A DNA stretch of 64,000 bases from Acidiferrum sp963771295 (lineage in GTDB: Bacteria > Acidobacteriota > Terriglobia > Acidiferrales > UBA7541). Below are positions 26,245-34,869 of the stretch, one piece after another; position 1 is the stretch's first letter; each line of letters begins with the position of its first letter. The notes under the pieces are model-generated. The model saw only the letters and a list, made by a program, of their open reading frames with translations. It was not told the origin of the DNA and made no database searches. The DNA lies in NCBI GenBank assembly GCA_963771295.1, contig CAVYTB010000011.1, positions 372,001-436,000 on the forward strand, given 5' to 3'. Position numbers and translations under genes: made by a program.

Positions 26245-27933
26245 TCAGGCGTCATCGTAATCTTCTGTCAGCGCTTTCAGAAATGCCACTAGCGCATCCA
26301 GATCCTCGGAGCTGAGCGACATCCCCGCAAACTCCGCAGCCCCGTTTCGCAATTTGCCCTGCTTGGCGAGCTGCGAAGCATTAATGTAGAAATTCACGAC
26401 ATCATCGAACTTTGCTTTGGACCCGTTGTGGAAGTACGGCGCGGAATCCTCCAAGTCCCGCAGTGTGGGTGTCTTGAACTGCGCGATGGTGGTTGCCAAG
26501 CCCTGATCGGTGGCGCAATTTGTGGCAACGGCACACACGATCGTAGTCAAGTTAGCTTGTGGATTCGGAATGTCTGGATTCTGATATACGTTCCACAACC
26601 CGAGATCTGCGTAAGCAGGATTGCCCGCAACCGCGGGATGCCGAAACCGTTCCGAGGCATTCGGATGATTCGCCGAGGCCGGCATGTAGAGGTCGGGATT
26701 CTGGATGCGTTCCGCCTGCGTTGGAATCTGCAAGCCCATAAATGCGCCTGCACCGTTGGCCGCATCGTATTCTTCCTGTGTCGAACCATTGTTGTGAAAG
26801 CGGAAGTCGGTGAAATTCGGTGGAAGATGGCAGTTGGCGCAATTCCCGGCGTGTTGTGAGCCATCGACCGCGCCCTGCGCTGCTCGCAGGAAAATCTTCA
26901 ATCCCTGCAACTCGAGCGCGCCAAAGACGAATGGCTGTGGATGATATTGGAAGCTGCCCGAACTGCCGTCGACGAATACCGGTGACCCTAAGTTTTCCAC
27001 AAGTCCCAGCAAGCGTTGCGCATACTGCGCTTCGGTCTCTCCGGCAAGCGGCGCGGCCGGCAAGTGGTTGGCCCTAAGAAATACGTCGTAGGGGGAAGCG
27101 ATGTAGCGGCCGAGTTCGTCTTGTTTGAACAGCAGTCCTTCCGCATAAGCGGCAACCACCATTGCCACCTTATCGACAATGGCCTGGTCGGAAGCGGTGG
27201 CGACATCGATGCGAAATTGCGGGGCAATTTTGCAGTCGGATGGAATGGAAGCGTCGGTGCCTAGAAATATCTTGGCGTATGTCAACCCACATCCAAAAGT
27301 GGAGGCGGCTGAGTTTTGACCGTTGTCCTCACGGATCACCCTGGCGATGTGCGCGATGGCTCGCGCTTTACGATCGGGCGCCCAGCCAAAATTTCGACCG
27401 GTCAGCGTGGCTTGCACCAAATCCTCGGGAGTCGTGAATTCGCCATCAAAATGCAAGAAGATTGGGCCGTTGTGTGGCTGAAGCGAACCAACCATTTGCA
27501 TGGCATTGCGCGGTGTCGAAGTGAAGCCGTTCATATTTCGTGGAATGGGGCTGTGGTCCACGAAATCAGCGTACGTGCGATTCCTGACTTGCGGCACATC
27601 GATGAATTCGGTCACAAAATGGCAAGACCGGCAATTCATGGACTGGCCCGCGAAAGGTCCCGGGAGCACTCCGGCGGGCGTCGTCACTTGCGCCACCACG
27701 GGATCTCCCGCCGCTAGCGGATCATTGATTCCGGTCATGTTCTGCGCGAAATATTCGGCAAATCGCGTATCCAGGAAGATGCGTTCGCCGATATTTTCCT
27801 GTCCCGCGGCAGCCTCGGATTCTGGTAGCGGATCGGGCGCTTTTCCTGAACCACAGCCCGAGATCCACAGGTTTAGTAGCCCAACGATTACCAGTGCTGT
27901 CTTTGGCAGCCAAGTACTTGAAGTCCCGCTCAT
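26245..27933 (-). CDS. Di-haem cytochrome c peroxidase/MauG-family lipoprotein
   Basis: 562-residue exported protein. The N-terminus has a lipoprotein signal ending in WISGCGSG (Cys lipidated), so it is anchored in the periplasm or outer membrane. Two haem sites are CRSCH and CANCH, and the closing FKTPTLRDLEDSAPYFHNGS block is the family's conserved 'TPtLR....PYfHdGs' motif. Length exceeds classic CcpA (~330) and fits MbnH/MauG-like or uncharacterised larger members. It overlaps the upstream cytochrome gene by 4 bases (ATGA) and forms a three-gene operon with an outer-membrane barrel. Peroxide reduction or oxidation of a partner are both possible. Confidence 0.88.
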   Translation of the reverse strand: MSGTSSTWLPKTALVIVGLLNLWISGCGSGKAPDPLPESEAAAGQENIGERIFLDTRFAEYFAQNMTGINDPLAAGDPVVAQVTTPAGVLPGPFAGQSMNCRSCHFVTEFIDVPQVRNRTYADFVDHSPIPRNMNGFTSTPRNAMQMVGSLQPHNGPIFLHFDGEFTTPEDLVQATLTGRNFGWAPDRKARAIAHIARVIREDNGQNSAASTFGCGLTYAKIFLGTDASIPSDCKIAPQFRIDVATASDQAIVDKVAMVVAAYAEGLLFKQDELGRYIASPYDVFLRANHLPAAPLAGETEAQYAQRLLGLVENLGSPVFVDGSSGSFQYHPQPFVFGALELQGLKIFLRAAQGAVDGSQHAGNCANCHLPPNFTDFRFHNNGSTQEEYDAANGAGAFMGLQIPTQAERIQNPDLYMPASANHPNASERFRHPAVAGNPAYADLGLWNVYQNPDIPNPQANLTTIVCAVATNCATDQGLATTIAQFKTPTLRDLEDSAPYFHNGSKAKFDDVVNFYINASQLAKQGKLRNGAAEFAGMSLSSEDLDALVAFLKALTEDYDDA

Positions 27934-28352
27934 TGCTTCGCTCCGGTTGCTGATTTATCCGGTGCGACCGGCGCGTCCGGTCCTAAACTTTTTAAATATG
28001 CAATGATTTGCCAGCGCATTGGCTCTGGAAGAGCGGCCCAGGTCGGCATACCCTTTGCCAGATTTCCATTCTTCAGCAACCAGAAAATTTCTCCGTCGCT
28101 GGCATGTTGCACGCGATCGCTGCGTAGGCTGGGTCGTTTCCCGCGTCCCAAGGCGTCGGGGCCATGGCATTTGGCACAGTGGTCCTCAAACATTCTGCCG
28201 CCGGCGGCGATGGCATTGGCTTGCCCAGCCAGCGGATTCATGCGTTGCCGATCCGCTTCCGGCACGTGTTTCAGCCAGCTGCCATCCGCAGCCAGACAGA
28301 CAATGGCCGTTCCCAGCACAGCTGTCATTAATATCAATTTGTTGATTCGCAT
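27930..28352 (-). CDS. Monohaem cytochrome c, operon partner of the di-haem peroxidase
   Basis: 140 residues. Signal peptide MRINKLILMTAVLGTAIVCLA, then haem site CAKCH in FEDHCAKCHGPDALGRG, and a Met-containing NLAKGMPTW loop that probably gives the sixth ligand. The C-terminal tail is Pro/Ala rich. The start ATG 28352 follows GGAGAA. The gene overlaps the peroxidase gene and begins 15 bases after the barrel gene, so all three should be co-transcribed. It probably delivers electrons to or from the di-haem protein. Confidence 0.9.
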   Translation of the reverse strand: MRINKLILMTAVLGTAIVCLAADGSWLKHVPEADRQRMNPLAGQANAIAAGGRMFEDHCAKCHGPDALGRGKRPSLRSDRVQHASDGEIFWLLKNGNLAKGMPTWAALPEPMRWQIIAYLKSLGPDAPVAPDKSATGAKQ

Positions 28353-28366
28353 TTGCGTTCTCCGAA

Positions 28367-29269
28367 TTAATGGGAATTTCGCCGAAACAAGCTGAAGACC
28401 TGTTCGATTTCGTAAGCCACCTGAAAACGCCACAGCACTCCTACGCTGTTTGCGTTCAGCCCGAAGGCCGGTTCAAAACCGATGCGCGGTCCTTTAGGAA
28501 TACTGAATTGCATGACCGGCGCCAGATATTGCGAAGTCTGTTTCCATCCGAACTGATCGGTCGTCCCCAAACCGCCGTAGAGCTCCAGGCCTGCCGAGAA
28601 ATTTTCGCGACAAAATACGCAGGCTTTGCTTCCCGCAGAAAGGCGAAGTGGACGGCTGACTCCCAGCGCATAACCAAATTCCCAGGGCTCGCTTTCATTC
28701 AGCGCCTTCTCGGTTATGAAATTTTCCGAAATATTCCAACCGTGCGTGTTGCTGGAAAGAATCAGCTTTAGCTCCAGGGCCCTTTCGGTGATCGCTCGCA
28801 GCGTGGCATTCGACGGGTAAAGATCGGCTATTGAATCGTGATCCATCAATTCAAGGAAGCTGCGGTCGGCCTCGTTCACGTTTTCGTACTCGACGTACAG
28901 GACGGGATTGATGAAGTGATTGCGCATCAGCGGGCGAAAACGGTTCTCCCAGCGGTATCCGGTAAAAACCGTGGAGTCGCTGTGCGTGGTTTGGCCGGAG
29001 AGGTAAACCTCAGTGGTCCACCAAGCCTTCAGGCCGTACTCGAATTCGATCGTGGCGCTATTGAAGGAATTGGCATTTTTAGGAGCTGCTTGAATGCCCT
29101 TGTAGTCGATTTCCAAATTACCGGGCTCTTCCATGGCGTCGGAATAGGTAACGAAATAAGGGGCTTCTTGAGCGTGGATTCGACAGGAGAGGGAGAGAAA
29201 GAGGAGGGAGGTAAGGAGCAGCTTGTTGCAAATAACTTGCAACAAGAAATCGCGCACTTTCGTGGACAT
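28367..29269 (-). CDS. Predicted outer-membrane beta-barrel protein
   Basis: About 300 residues with a signal peptide (LLLTSLLFLSLSCRIHAQ) and a long series of amphipathic strands ending in aromatic residues, as in outer-membrane barrels. It ends FSLFRRNSH rather than with the usual terminal Phe. A CVFC pair lies in one loop. I do not recognise the family. It leads the cytochrome c/di-haem peroxidase operon, so it may be a porin through which electrons or a metal pass. The start ATG 29269 (MSTKVRDFL) is preferred over an upstream in-frame initiator at 29305. Confidence 0.65.
   Translation of the reverse strand: MSTKVRDFLLQVICNKLLLTSLLFLSLSCRIHAQEAPYFVTYSDAMEEPGNLEIDYKGIQAAPKNANSFNSATIEFEYGLKAWWTTEVYLSGQTTHSDSTVFTGYRWENRFRPLMRNHFINPVLYVEYENVNEADRSFLELMDHDSIADLYPSNATLRAITERALELKLILSSNTHGWNISENFITEKALNESEPWEFGYALGVSRPLRLSAGSKACVFCRENFSAGLELYGGLGTTDQFGWKQTSQYLAPVMQFSIPKGPRIGFEPAFGLNANSVGVLWRFQVAYEIEQVFSLFRRNSH
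29226..29242. promoter_or_regulatory. TTGCAA-N5-TTGCAA operator-like site inside the barrel gene
   Basis: TTGCAA-ATAAC-TTGCAA. The site sits inside a larger perfect palindrome CTTGTTGCAA-N5-TTGCAACAAG (29222-29246) and lies in the signal peptide codons of the barrel gene. An identically spaced copy is at 29343-29359. Confidence 0.5.
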
Positions 29270-29342
29270 ACCGGAATCGCCCCAATCGATAAGATTTAAA
29301 AGCAAGAACGAATGAACAAGACTAACTTAGTCCGATATCATA

Positions 29343-29359
29343 TTGCAAGTGATTTGCAA
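29343..29359. promoter_or_regulatory. TTGCAA-N5-TTGCAA operator-like site upstream of the operon
   Basis: TTGCAA-GTGAT-TTGCAA, the same arms and spacing as the site at 29226-29242. It is about 75-90 bases upstream of the barrel gene start, in the expected promoter zone. Centres of the two sites are 117 bases apart. Confidence 0.5.
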
Positions 29360-29436
29360 CTAGAATTTTGCGAGAGACGTGCCGCCCCTTGCATCCGGAA
29401 GACCTGAGGGCAGCATCAGCGAGCGCGCTAAAAGAA

Positions 29437-29474
29437 ACTTGGCTCGCCCCAAGAACTTTCGGGACGAGCCAAGT
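29437..29474 (-). terminator. Terminator of the phosphoesterase gene
   Basis: Hairpin with arms ACTTGGCTCG (29437-29446) and CGAGCCAAGT (29465-29474), extended by a CCC/GGG pair. Read on the minus strand it is followed by TTTCTTTTAG, giving a leftward terminator about 50 bases after the phosphoesterase stop. Confidence 0.7.
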
Positions 29475-29522
29475 GGAAGTTACTGCGGCGTGAGATGTAT
29501 TATCGAACTTTCGTTCGACCAG

Positions 29523-31142
29523 TTACCAACCGCGCTGAGGAAGAACAACTCCCGTCGCTGGATCGAGAATCAGCTTGGGTGCGATGTGGTCAAAGTCGAA
29601 AAGACCGTTGAGTGTTCCGGCCTTCGCGTCGCTGGAGTCATTGCCAATGCGGCCGAGCTCCCAGTTATCTTCGATGAAACGCAGGATCGAAGATTGGTCG
29701 GTAATGCGGTGGTCGACGTAGTTCTGCTTGGCGTAAGGCGAAATGACCAGCAGCGGAAGCCGAGGACCATAACCGCAGCGGCCCTGCGTCCCGACCGCGT
29801 TTGCGGAACCGCAGTCAGCAGAACCGGCTAAGGCATCATCGGAAACCGCCGACTGGTTGACGACCGGTCCAAGCACGTGATCGTACCAGCCATCCGAGTC
29901 ATCATAGGAAATGATGATGGCCGTATCTTTCCAGTACGGGCTGTTCGATATTGCGTTGATCACCGCGACGACGAAGTTTTGCTCGTCGATGGGATCGGAA
30001 TAACCCGGGTGACCGTCCTGGTATGCGGCAGCTTTCAAATACGTCACTGACGGCAGCCGCTTCTCACCAAGCGCGGTCCAGAAGGCACTCAGGTCGTACT
30101 GATGATTCGCGCGATCAGTCTCTCCGATCTTGCTGGGATCGCTTGGCGGATTGTGATGGAGGTTCTGGGTGCTGGTATAGTACTGGAAAGGTTCATGATG
30201 CGGGATGTAGTCGCCGACGGTTTCCACCGCGTCATCGCCGGCAAGTCCAGTGTGATGGGCAGCGCAGATGGCGCGGCCCTTCACATCGTAGCCGGTAGGA
30301 CCAAAGCCGCCCTGGAACCAACCCCAAGTAATATTCTTCGCGTTCAGCAGATCCCCAACATTCTTTCCCGACATTGAAATCATATTTGTGGTCTGTAAGC
30401 CCGGGTTCGTCAGCACGCACTCATCGCCGGCAGGCCGCGGGTCGCCGATGGCCGCGCCTGTTGTTGAACCATTCGCGATGTTGCCCGCTGCGCTTGCGGG
30501 CTGGCCATTGGGCTTGGTTGGGAAGAGAGTCGCTGTCGCCGTCGTACCGGCAATCAGGTTGAGGGCTCCCACGGTGGAAGGTCCGAACGCAGTGCCGTAG
30601 GAGTTGTCGCTCATCGCGAAGTGCTGCGCGTAATTCCAAAGGGCAGTGACGGTATTGCCATCGAAGTAGCCCATCACGACGCCCGGGCCCTTGCCATAGT
30701 CATTGCAAGGGAAAGCGGCCGAATTACCAGAACCCGTGGTCTCCGGGAACTTGTCCATCAGGCCGTGATTCAGCGCCTGCTGCTCTGGGGTATAGCTGTG
30801 ATTCTGGTCGCAGGTCACGGATGCCAAGCCGGTGTCCATGCGAAACGGCTGCGTGGAGTTAGGATTCTGGTCGAGGAGTCCACCAGCCAAGAGGTTGTCA
30901 ACGCGCGGGGTGTCACTCTTGGCATGGAAGGCTGATTCGCCGCCCGGATTGGTGGCGTGCGGATAGGTGGCGAAGTAATGGTCGAAGGAGATGTTTTCCT
31001 GGAAAATCACAATGACGTGCTTGATAGGTGTGGTGGTTGGCGCGCTTTCCGGTGTGTGCGCGGAAACATCACCTGGAACGGTCGCCGCCAAAGCCATAGC
31101 GATCATGGCAGACGAGATACAACGTAACTGCTTTCTGATCAT
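29523..31142 (-). CDS. Secreted phosphoesterase (acid phosphatase/phospholipase C superfamily)
   Basis: 539 residues of the PF04185 phosphoesterase family. Signal peptide up to GDVSAHT. The metal-site opening is HVIVIFQENISFDHYFATYPH, followed by internal His/Asp blocks (YDDSDGWYDHV) and a PLLVISPYAKQNYVDH segment. Members hydrolyse phosphate esters or phospholipids outside the cytoplasm. A clear AGGAG precedes ATG 31142, and a terminator follows. It stands alone. A substrate cannot be chosen from the sequence. Confidence 0.85.
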   Translation of the reverse strand: MIRKQLRCISSAMIAMALAATVPGDVSAHTPESAPTTTPIKHVIVIFQENISFDHYFATYPHATNPGGESAFHAKSDTPRVDNLLAGGLLDQNPNSTQPFRMDTGLASVTCDQNHSYTPEQQALNHGLMDKFPETTGSGNSAAFPCNDYGKGPGVVMGYFDGNTVTALWNYAQHFAMSDNSYGTAFGPSTVGALNLIAGTTATATLFPTKPNGQPASAAGNIANGSTTGAAIGDPRPAGDECVLTNPGLQTTNMISMSGKNVGDLLNAKNITWGWFQGGFGPTGYDVKGRAICAAHHTGLAGDDAVETVGDYIPHHEPFQYYTSTQNLHHNPPSDPSKIGETDRANHQYDLSAFWTALGEKRLPSVTYLKAAAYQDGHPGYSDPIDEQNFVVAVINAISNSPYWKDTAIIISYDDSDGWYDHVLGPVVNQSAVSDDALAGSADCGSANAVGTQGRCGYGPRLPLLVISPYAKQNYVDHRITDQSSILRFIEDNWELGRIGNDSSDAKAGTLNGLFDFDHIAPKLILDPATGVVLPQRGW

Positions 31143-31324
31143 CTTTATCTCCTCGGTCTTCGTAGATTGTCTGAGTGTACTTGTCCCGGCCTGATTCTCT
31201 GGTTCATGACCACAGAAGTGCCCGATATGTTTACGCGCGGTTTGTTATTGTCACGTAAATGCCGCATCAATTTTCTCGTCAGATGTGACGCCGGCACTTT
31301 ACGAGTACGAGAAACGTGGCCTGC

Positions 31325-33169
31325 TTAGCGGCCCGCCTGTCCCATCACCTGGACGGTGCCCATCATTCCGCCGTCTTCGTGTTCCAGCAGGTGGCAGTGG
31401 TAGGGAAAGGTGCCTACCAGGCGTTTATCGCGGAAATCCATGCGGAGTTTCACGCCTGGGTAGTCTTTGCTCTGGCCGTCCCAGTACGCCACGTTTACGG
31501 TGTCTCGCAAATAAGGCTCATCCAGCGGAACTCCGTTCCACTCCAGCAGCAAAAAGTGAATCTGGTGGATGTGGAAGGCATGAAGTTCACGAGTGCGATT
31601 CTCGATGAGCCAGTCTTCGACATCCCCTTGGTGCACGATGATGTTGGGCGCGGTGGCGTTTGGGTCGAACAGTTCCGGTTTCTCTCCGTCCACGGTGATG
31701 TAAAACTTGGTTGGCGAACTGGGATCGTCCGGTCGTTCCGCCACTTCGGAAAAATACAGCTTGCGGGTGCGCACCGGCCGGGCGTCGCCGAGCCATGGTA
31801 ATTCTGTTGGCGGTGCGGCCCCGTTTTCGTTGTTGGCACTTTTCACCGCAGCGGGGGCCCCAGCGTCTTGGTTAAGAGGCAAATGCGTGCGGGGTTCCGC
31901 AGCGTCGGCGGACACTAGAAGCGCAGCCAAGGGACGAGTCGGATCATTTTCTCCGGCAGGGCCAGTATCGACCCGGCGCGTTACGAACTCGGCTTTCACT
32001 CCTGCCGGAAGACTCTTCACGATAAATTCCACGCGGCCTGCCGGCGGGATCGTCAGGTGGCTCTGCCACAGAATTGTCTGCCAGGCATCGCCGCCGCGTT
32101 CGCCAAGCGGCACTCCATCCAGCGCGGCCACGCCTAACATCTGCGGTGCGCCTGCCACCACCAATTGCAAATCCAAATAGGTGATCGCCGAAGCGTTCAG
32201 CACGCGCCAGAATTGCCGTTCACCTGCGCGCACCGGAAGGACGGCGGGCTTATATTCCGGAAATGACACCGGTACAAAATTGATCGAGAGATCTTTCGCG
32301 GGGCGGCCTCCGTCGAAGCCCATATTCATCACGTCGCCTTCCGCATCGCGAAGCACTTGCGGAGCGGGCATCGAATCGGACTTCACAGGTTCTGCGTCGG
32401 GATGCACAAGATCCTGATCGCGGATCACCAATACGCGTTCTGGCAGACCGGAAAGAAGTGGATTGCGCTCTTCGATTCCTTCTACGATTAATGCCCCGGA
32501 AGCTCCTCCGCGCACCTGCGCGCTGGTGAATCCGTGTGGATGCGGGTGATACCAATACAGTCCCGGCGGTGTGTCAGCGGGAATCTGGAAACGGTATTCA
32601 AACGACGCGTCTCCTGGCTGAATCAAAGTCTTCAAAACGTCGTCCTGATGGCAAACCGGGGGCAGCATCAGCCCATGAAAATGCAAATTTGTAGCAAACG
32701 CGCTCATGGGCCCTCCGTTACACGCGTTGCGGGCTGCGGATTGCTGCATTGCGGCGGCATGCTCCATCGCGTGACTCACGGCTGGCGCCGGCGGATTTGG
32801 CGCGGAGGGTGAGACCTGGCCGGGGACGGCCGCGTTCTTGATGCGAAGAATTAAAGTGTCGCCCGGCAGCAGGCGTAACGTCGGTGCCTCAGCGCCATCT
32901 GCCATAGCGTAGCAGAAACGCATCTCGCCGGTCGCAGCCAGGACGTTGCGGAACGTTAGATCGAGTTCCAGCACGCCATTCTGGCTGCGTAATTCTTTTG
33001 GTTCCGGAACTACGCTGCCCTCCGCGCCGCGTCCACAGAGTTCCGTTCCTACGTGCGCGGTTGGTTCGGCGGCTGGGACCTGCTGAACCTGCGCCTTCGC
33101 GCAGAGCGGAAATAATCCCGCGAGCAAAACTGGAATCAACAAGTGACGCGAAAGCAAGGGCTGCCCCAT
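31325..33169 (-). CDS. Multicopper oxidase
   Basis: Periplasmic laccase-type oxidase, about 615 residues. All four copper-binding blocks are present: LHFHGL, YWYHPHPHGF, HAFHIHQIHFLL and GTFPYHCHLLEHEDGGMM. The last carries the T1 Cys-His ligands and the axial Met-rich end. The signal peptide is HLLIPVLLAGLFPLCAKAQ. It oxidises phenols, metals or other small donors with O2. The start at 33169 (MGQPLLSRH) is preferred; an earlier ATG at 33247 would add a basic stretch with no ribosome site. No cue or cop genes are adjacent, so a copper-resistance role is only a possibility. Confidence 0.92.
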   Translation of the reverse strand: MGQPLLSRHLLIPVLLAGLFPLCAKAQVQQVPAAEPTAHVGTELCGRGAEGSVVPEPKELRSQNGVLELDLTFRNVLAATGEMRFCYAMADGAEAPTLRLLPGDTLILRIKNAAVPGQVSPSAPNPPAPAVSHAMEHAAAMQQSAARNACNGGPMSAFATNLHFHGLMLPPVCHQDDVLKTLIQPGDASFEYRFQIPADTPPGLYWYHPHPHGFTSAQVRGGASGALIVEGIEERNPLLSGLPERVLVIRDQDLVHPDAEPVKSDSMPAPQVLRDAEGDVMNMGFDGGRPAKDLSINFVPVSFPEYKPAVLPVRAGERQFWRVLNASAITYLDLQLVVAGAPQMLGVAALDGVPLGERGGDAWQTILWQSHLTIPPAGRVEFIVKSLPAGVKAEFVTRRVDTGPAGENDPTRPLAALLVSADAAEPRTHLPLNQDAGAPAAVKSANNENGAAPPTELPWLGDARPVRTRKLYFSEVAERPDDPSSPTKFYITVDGEKPELFDPNATAPNIIVHQGDVEDWLIENRTRELHAFHIHQIHFLLLEWNGVPLDEPYLRDTVNVAYWDGQSKDYPGVKLRMDFRDKRLVGTFPYHCHLLEHEDGGMMGTVQVMGQAGR

Positions 33170-33385
33170 CTTCTTGGTGCGAGGCAAATCTCGTCCGTTT
33201 GCGGCCCTGTTTCGGGACGCAGAAAACAGATTCTTGTTTTTGATCATGGAGGCATGAAAAGGCTATCGGCGCTTCTTTACTGGAGGATGAATGGCATGTG
33301 AACGTCTGTTCTCACTCGCTTGTCCACGGGAGTGATCGAAGTGCTGGTTGCTTTGCAGTAGAGGAGAGTTGAGTTACGTCAAACG

Positions 33386-33422
33386 GAGCGAGCCGCTCAT
33401 TTTAGTCCCGAGCGGTTCGCTC
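33386..33422. terminator. GC-rich hairpin, possible terminator
   Basis: GAGCGAGCCGCTC (33386-33398) faces GAGCGGTTCGCTC (33410-33422): a 13-bp stem with one G-T type mismatch and an 11-base T-rich loop. It is followed by GTTTCTTG, so weak termination in the rightward direction is possible, although no gene ends here. Confidence 0.4.
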
Positions 33423-33500
33423 GTTTCTTGCGTTGGGGTACCCAAGACCGACTTGACCCACGGTCCAATCGCACCCCGGCGCGGCACGGCGAAATGAAGA

Positions 33501-33523
33501 AAAACGCCCGAAGGTGGCGTTTT
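33501..33523 (+). terminator. Terminator-like hairpin
   Basis: AAAACGCC (33501-33508) pairs with GGCGTTTT (33516-33523) around a short loop and is preceded by more A residues. It has the shape of a small rho-independent terminator with no clear upstream gene. Confidence 0.45.
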
Positions 33524-33804
33524 ACGTGCATACTGGTCGCTGCCTGGGAAGGGCAACTACTTATACTCAAGTTCATCTATACAGCTCCCCGCGTTGACTG
33601 GCTCATGTACCGTGCTCCGTCAGCAAAGAAAACCCCCTCCCGGTTTTTCCTAAAGGCAAAGTTTGCCAGCTTCAGAAGTACCGTAGCCACCCGATACTTC
33701 TCCGAGACCGAATCGGTGACCGGCAGTTTCTCCCGTTAGTGCAGGAAACAGGCGAGGCATCATAGACCGCGCACATAGCCACGGTCGGAAAAGGGCCAAC
33801 ACCG

Positions 33805-34866
33805 GTGTACACGTCTCAAATTGTTCAAGCATGGGGCAAGATCCTGAAAGGCGAACCACCTTCGCTTTCGATCGAAATTACCAAGGAATGCCCATTGAAA
33901 TGCCCTGGCTGTTACGCGTACGACGACGCGCATCTGGGCGGCGGACCAACGCTGCGCGATCTGAACGATCGGAGAGGCCAAGCTCTAGTAGATGGAGTGC
34001 TTGAAGTTGTGGATCGCATTAAGCCTTTGCATCTGTCGATTGTCGGTGGCGATCCACTGGTCCGCTTTCGTGAATTGGAGTTGATGATTCCGCCACTGCT
34101 GGAGCGCGGAGTCCACGTGCAGATTGTCACCAGCGCGTTCCGAACCCTGGGTCCCACGTGGCCGAAGTTGGACCACTTGCACGTGGCCGTGTCCATTGAT
34201 GGTTTGCAACCGGAGCACGATGCCCGACGCGCACCAGCAACCTACGAGCGCATTCTGCGAAACATTGCGGGACAAAGAGTCACGATCCATTGCACAGTCA
34301 CGGGTCAAATGATGAAGCGGCCCGGCTACCTGCGAGAATTTCTGGATTTCTGGACACCGCGTCCGGAGATCAAGAAAGTATGGTTCAGCCTGTTCACGCC
34401 GCAGGTTGGCGATCACATGCCGGAAATGCTGAGTTCCGAAGAACGGCAACGGGCAATCACGGAAATGCTGCAGTTGCGAAAGCAATACGCAAAGTTGGAC
34501 ATGCCGGAGTTGCTGATCCGCCAATTTGCTTCGCCACCGCATAGTCCCCAGGATTGCGTATTTGCGCGCACAACCCAGACATTGTCGGCGGACCTGGAAA
34601 CAAAGATTACTCCATGCCAGTTCGGAGGAAATCCGGATTGCTCCTCGTGCGGATGTATCGCATCGATGGGCCTGGCAGCGATTGCGGCCCATAAATTGGG
34701 AGGAGTCGTTTCCGTCGGCGCCATATTCAGGGCGTCGATCAGAATCGGCGAAACTCGCGCGAAGCGCAGAGAGAAGTCTGGACAGAAATATCAAACTGGA
34801 AGTCCGTTGCCAATCTTGCAGAGGGAAGAGGCAAGTTGCGGGAACATGGAACAAAGGACGAAATAG
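33805..34866 (+). CDS. Radical SAM protein
   Basis: 353 residues with the [4Fe-4S] motif ECPLKCPGCYAY (Cys29, 33, 36; CX3CX2C), the GGDPLVR segment used for SAM binding, and a C-terminal Cys group (TPCQFGG...DCSSCGC) that may hold a second cluster. The TIM-barrel layout resembles HpnH-like radical SAM proteins, but the substrate is not known. It starts at GTG 33805. It is first of a rightward run: class II aldolase starts 4 bases after its stop, followed by an M24-like protein and the GH2 relic. This suggests a shared pathway, which I cannot name. Confidence 0.85.
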   Translation: MYTSQIVQAWGKILKGEPPSLSIEITKECPLKCPGCYAYDDAHLGGGPTLRDLNDRRGQALVDGVLEVVDRIKPLHLSIVGGDPLVRFRELELMIPPLLERGVHVQIVTSAFRTLGPTWPKLDHLHVAVSIDGLQPEHDARRAPATYERILRNIAGQRVTIHCTVTGQMMKRPGYLREFLDFWTPRPEIKKVWFSLFTPQVGDHMPEMLSSEERQRAITEMLQLRKQYAKLDMPELLIRQFASPPHSPQDCVFARTTQTLSADLETKITPCQFGGNPDCSSCGCIASMGLAAIAAHKLGGVVSVGAIFRASIRIGETRAKRREKSGQKYQTGSPLPILQREEASCGNMEQRTK

Positions 34867-34869
34867 ATT

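Larger units (their letters stand above)
33170..33804. other. Long intergenic region with hairpins
   Basis: About 630 bases between divergent genes with no convincing protein. It holds a GC-rich hairpin at 33386-33422 and a small terminator-like hairpin at 33501-33523. The stretch 33620-33740 has several complementary short arms (for example GGCAAA/TTTGCC) that could fold, but I could not match it to a known riboswitch. Confidence 0.5.

Noticed and set aside
33374..33740. Short frames in the region upstream of the radical SAM gene
   Set aside because: No ribosome site, poor protein composition and overlap with hairpins.
33620..33740. Possible c-di-GMP (GEMM-like) riboswitch before the radical SAM gene
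   Set aside because: Some short complementary arms are present but the conserved core bases of the known class could not be found.
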